Under the pieces are notes generated by a model that was given only the letters and a program-made list of their open reading frames with translations, did not search any database and was not told the origin of the DNA. The translations under genes were made by a program, and so were the position numbers. Below, piece by piece: positions 63,482 to 64,000 of a DNA stretch of 64,000 bases. Position 1 is the stretch's first letter, and every line of letters starts with the position of its first letter. The stretch comes from Treponema sp. (GTDB lineage: Bacteria > Spirochaetota > Spirochaetia > Treponematales > Treponemataceae), in NCBI GenBank assembly GCA_017645785.1, contig JAGCNW010000027.1, positions 62,001 to 126,000 on the forward strand, given 5' to 3'.

Positions 63482-64000
63482 ATGAAAAAAATAATCGCGC
63501 TGTTCGCGGCGCTCTTGCTTGCTGGAACGGCTTTTGCGCAAACAAAAGTTGACGCAAAAAAATTGGCGAAGGCTTTGGAATCAAACAAAGACTCTTCCGC
63601 TGTTTTTGTTAGCGAACTTGACTTGTCGGGATTGAAAGTCGCGGACGACGGAAAAATCTCGCTTCCTTTGTTCGCAAAAAGCAAGGCCAGCCTTGTGGCT
63701 GGAATGGACATGACAAACATCACGGAGCGAATTGCTTTTGCTAATAAAAAAAGCTTTACTGTGACTTTTGAGACAAAAGAACTCGCCTCAAAATCTTACG
63801 CAATAACAAACATTGAAGGAATTGAAAGCGTGGCGGAATGCGCGGTGAGACTGCGGTCACAAAATCTTGCAAAACTGCCAGTGCAAGTGGTAAGTCTAGA
63901 CGCGGTGGGCGTTTTGGCTACAGAAGCTGCTTGGCTTCCTGGTCAAACGCGTGACAAGCTTAAGTCCAATTTGCAAGAATATCTTGGCATGAACGCTATT
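63482..64000 (+). CDS. Exported protein, 3' end outside window
   Basis: 173 codons to the window edge without a stop, starting after TTGGAGGAAAAT. Signal peptide cleaved at about AFAQ (residue 20). The visible part alternates beta strands and helices (VFVSELDLSGLKVADDGKISLPLF, ITERIAFANKKSFTVTFETKELA) and reaches WLPGQTRDKLKSNLQEYLG, which resembles the start of CsgG/LpoB-type periplasmic domains seen in spirochaete proteins; this is tentative. Second gene after the SAM-domain protein. Confidence 0.75.
   Translation, partial: MKKIIALFAALLLAGTAFAQTKVDAKKLAKALESNKDSSAVFVSELDLSGLKVADDGKISLPLFAKSKASLVAGMDMTNITERIAFANKKSFTVTFETKELASKSYAITNIEGIESVAECAVRLRSQNLAKLPVQVVSLDAVGVLATEAAWLPGQTRDKLKSNLQEYLGMNAI

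Overview
The window looks like the chromosome of a host-associated spirochaete, most probably Treponema or a close relative (my confidence about 0.6). This rests on the mix of families, not on a marker gene: a two-subunit pyrB/pyrI aspartate carbamoyltransferase, a DUF4015 exported hydrolase, an RND pump with a PG0541-type partner, many Cys-lipoproteins and secreted repeat proteins, and G9 homopolymer tracts. No rRNA, tRNA, CRISPR array, intact IS or prophage was found.

Layout. 1-1201 is the start of ettA. 1313-5526 is an AT-rich accessory island. It holds a nuclease-like/HEPN-like pair, a long structured leader ahead of a DUF6884 + GIY-YIG-like operon, a frameshifted gene, a small restriction-associated-type protein and a BrnT toxin pair. 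5552-18124 is leftward housekeeping: a PF06541 membrane protein, the pyrimidine block pyrB-pyrI-nucleotide cyclase-pyrC, mnmE, a degenerate HD-GYP protein, a DUF4015 hydrolase, a SpoU methylase and a YchJ protein. 18666-22856 is a leftward set: RNA methylase, TetR, MBOAT acyltransferase with a G9 tract, SGNH hydrolase. 23168-30295 is a rightward efflux operon: a double-TetR regulator, TolC, a lipoprotein adaptor, an RND pump and a PII-like protein. 30395-33156 pairs an HHxxxDG acyltransferase-like protein with a succinyl/acetyl-CoA transferase. 33157-43785 is one 3542-aa secreted repeat protein.

43901-55657 carries small operons: macro domain + ArfB, inosine/uracil glycosylase + alkyltransferase, a DUF4160 pair, two membrane proteins, PutP + GNAT, a lipoprotein + XRE regulator, NhaC, and ApbE with a small membrane protein. 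The GNAT gene contains two in-frame copies of a palindromic repeat. 55714-64000 has PPK2, a lipoprotein with a G9 tract in its signal peptide, MetA, a GH3 beta-glucosidase, and an XRE regulator facing a membrane protein with an apparent SAM (sterile alpha motif) domain.

Two themes recur. Promoters resemble TTGCGY-N17-TAaAAT. In several genes the -10 box ends only 6-9 nt before the ATG and no Shine-Dalgarno is visible, which suggests leaderless mRNAs. Surface variability is suggested by the G9 tracts, the giant repeat protein and the duplicated lipoprotein. The observations most worth a second look are the in-frame repeat insertions, the fused TetR with twin operators on its promoter, the G9 tracts, and the structured leader at 2672-2950.
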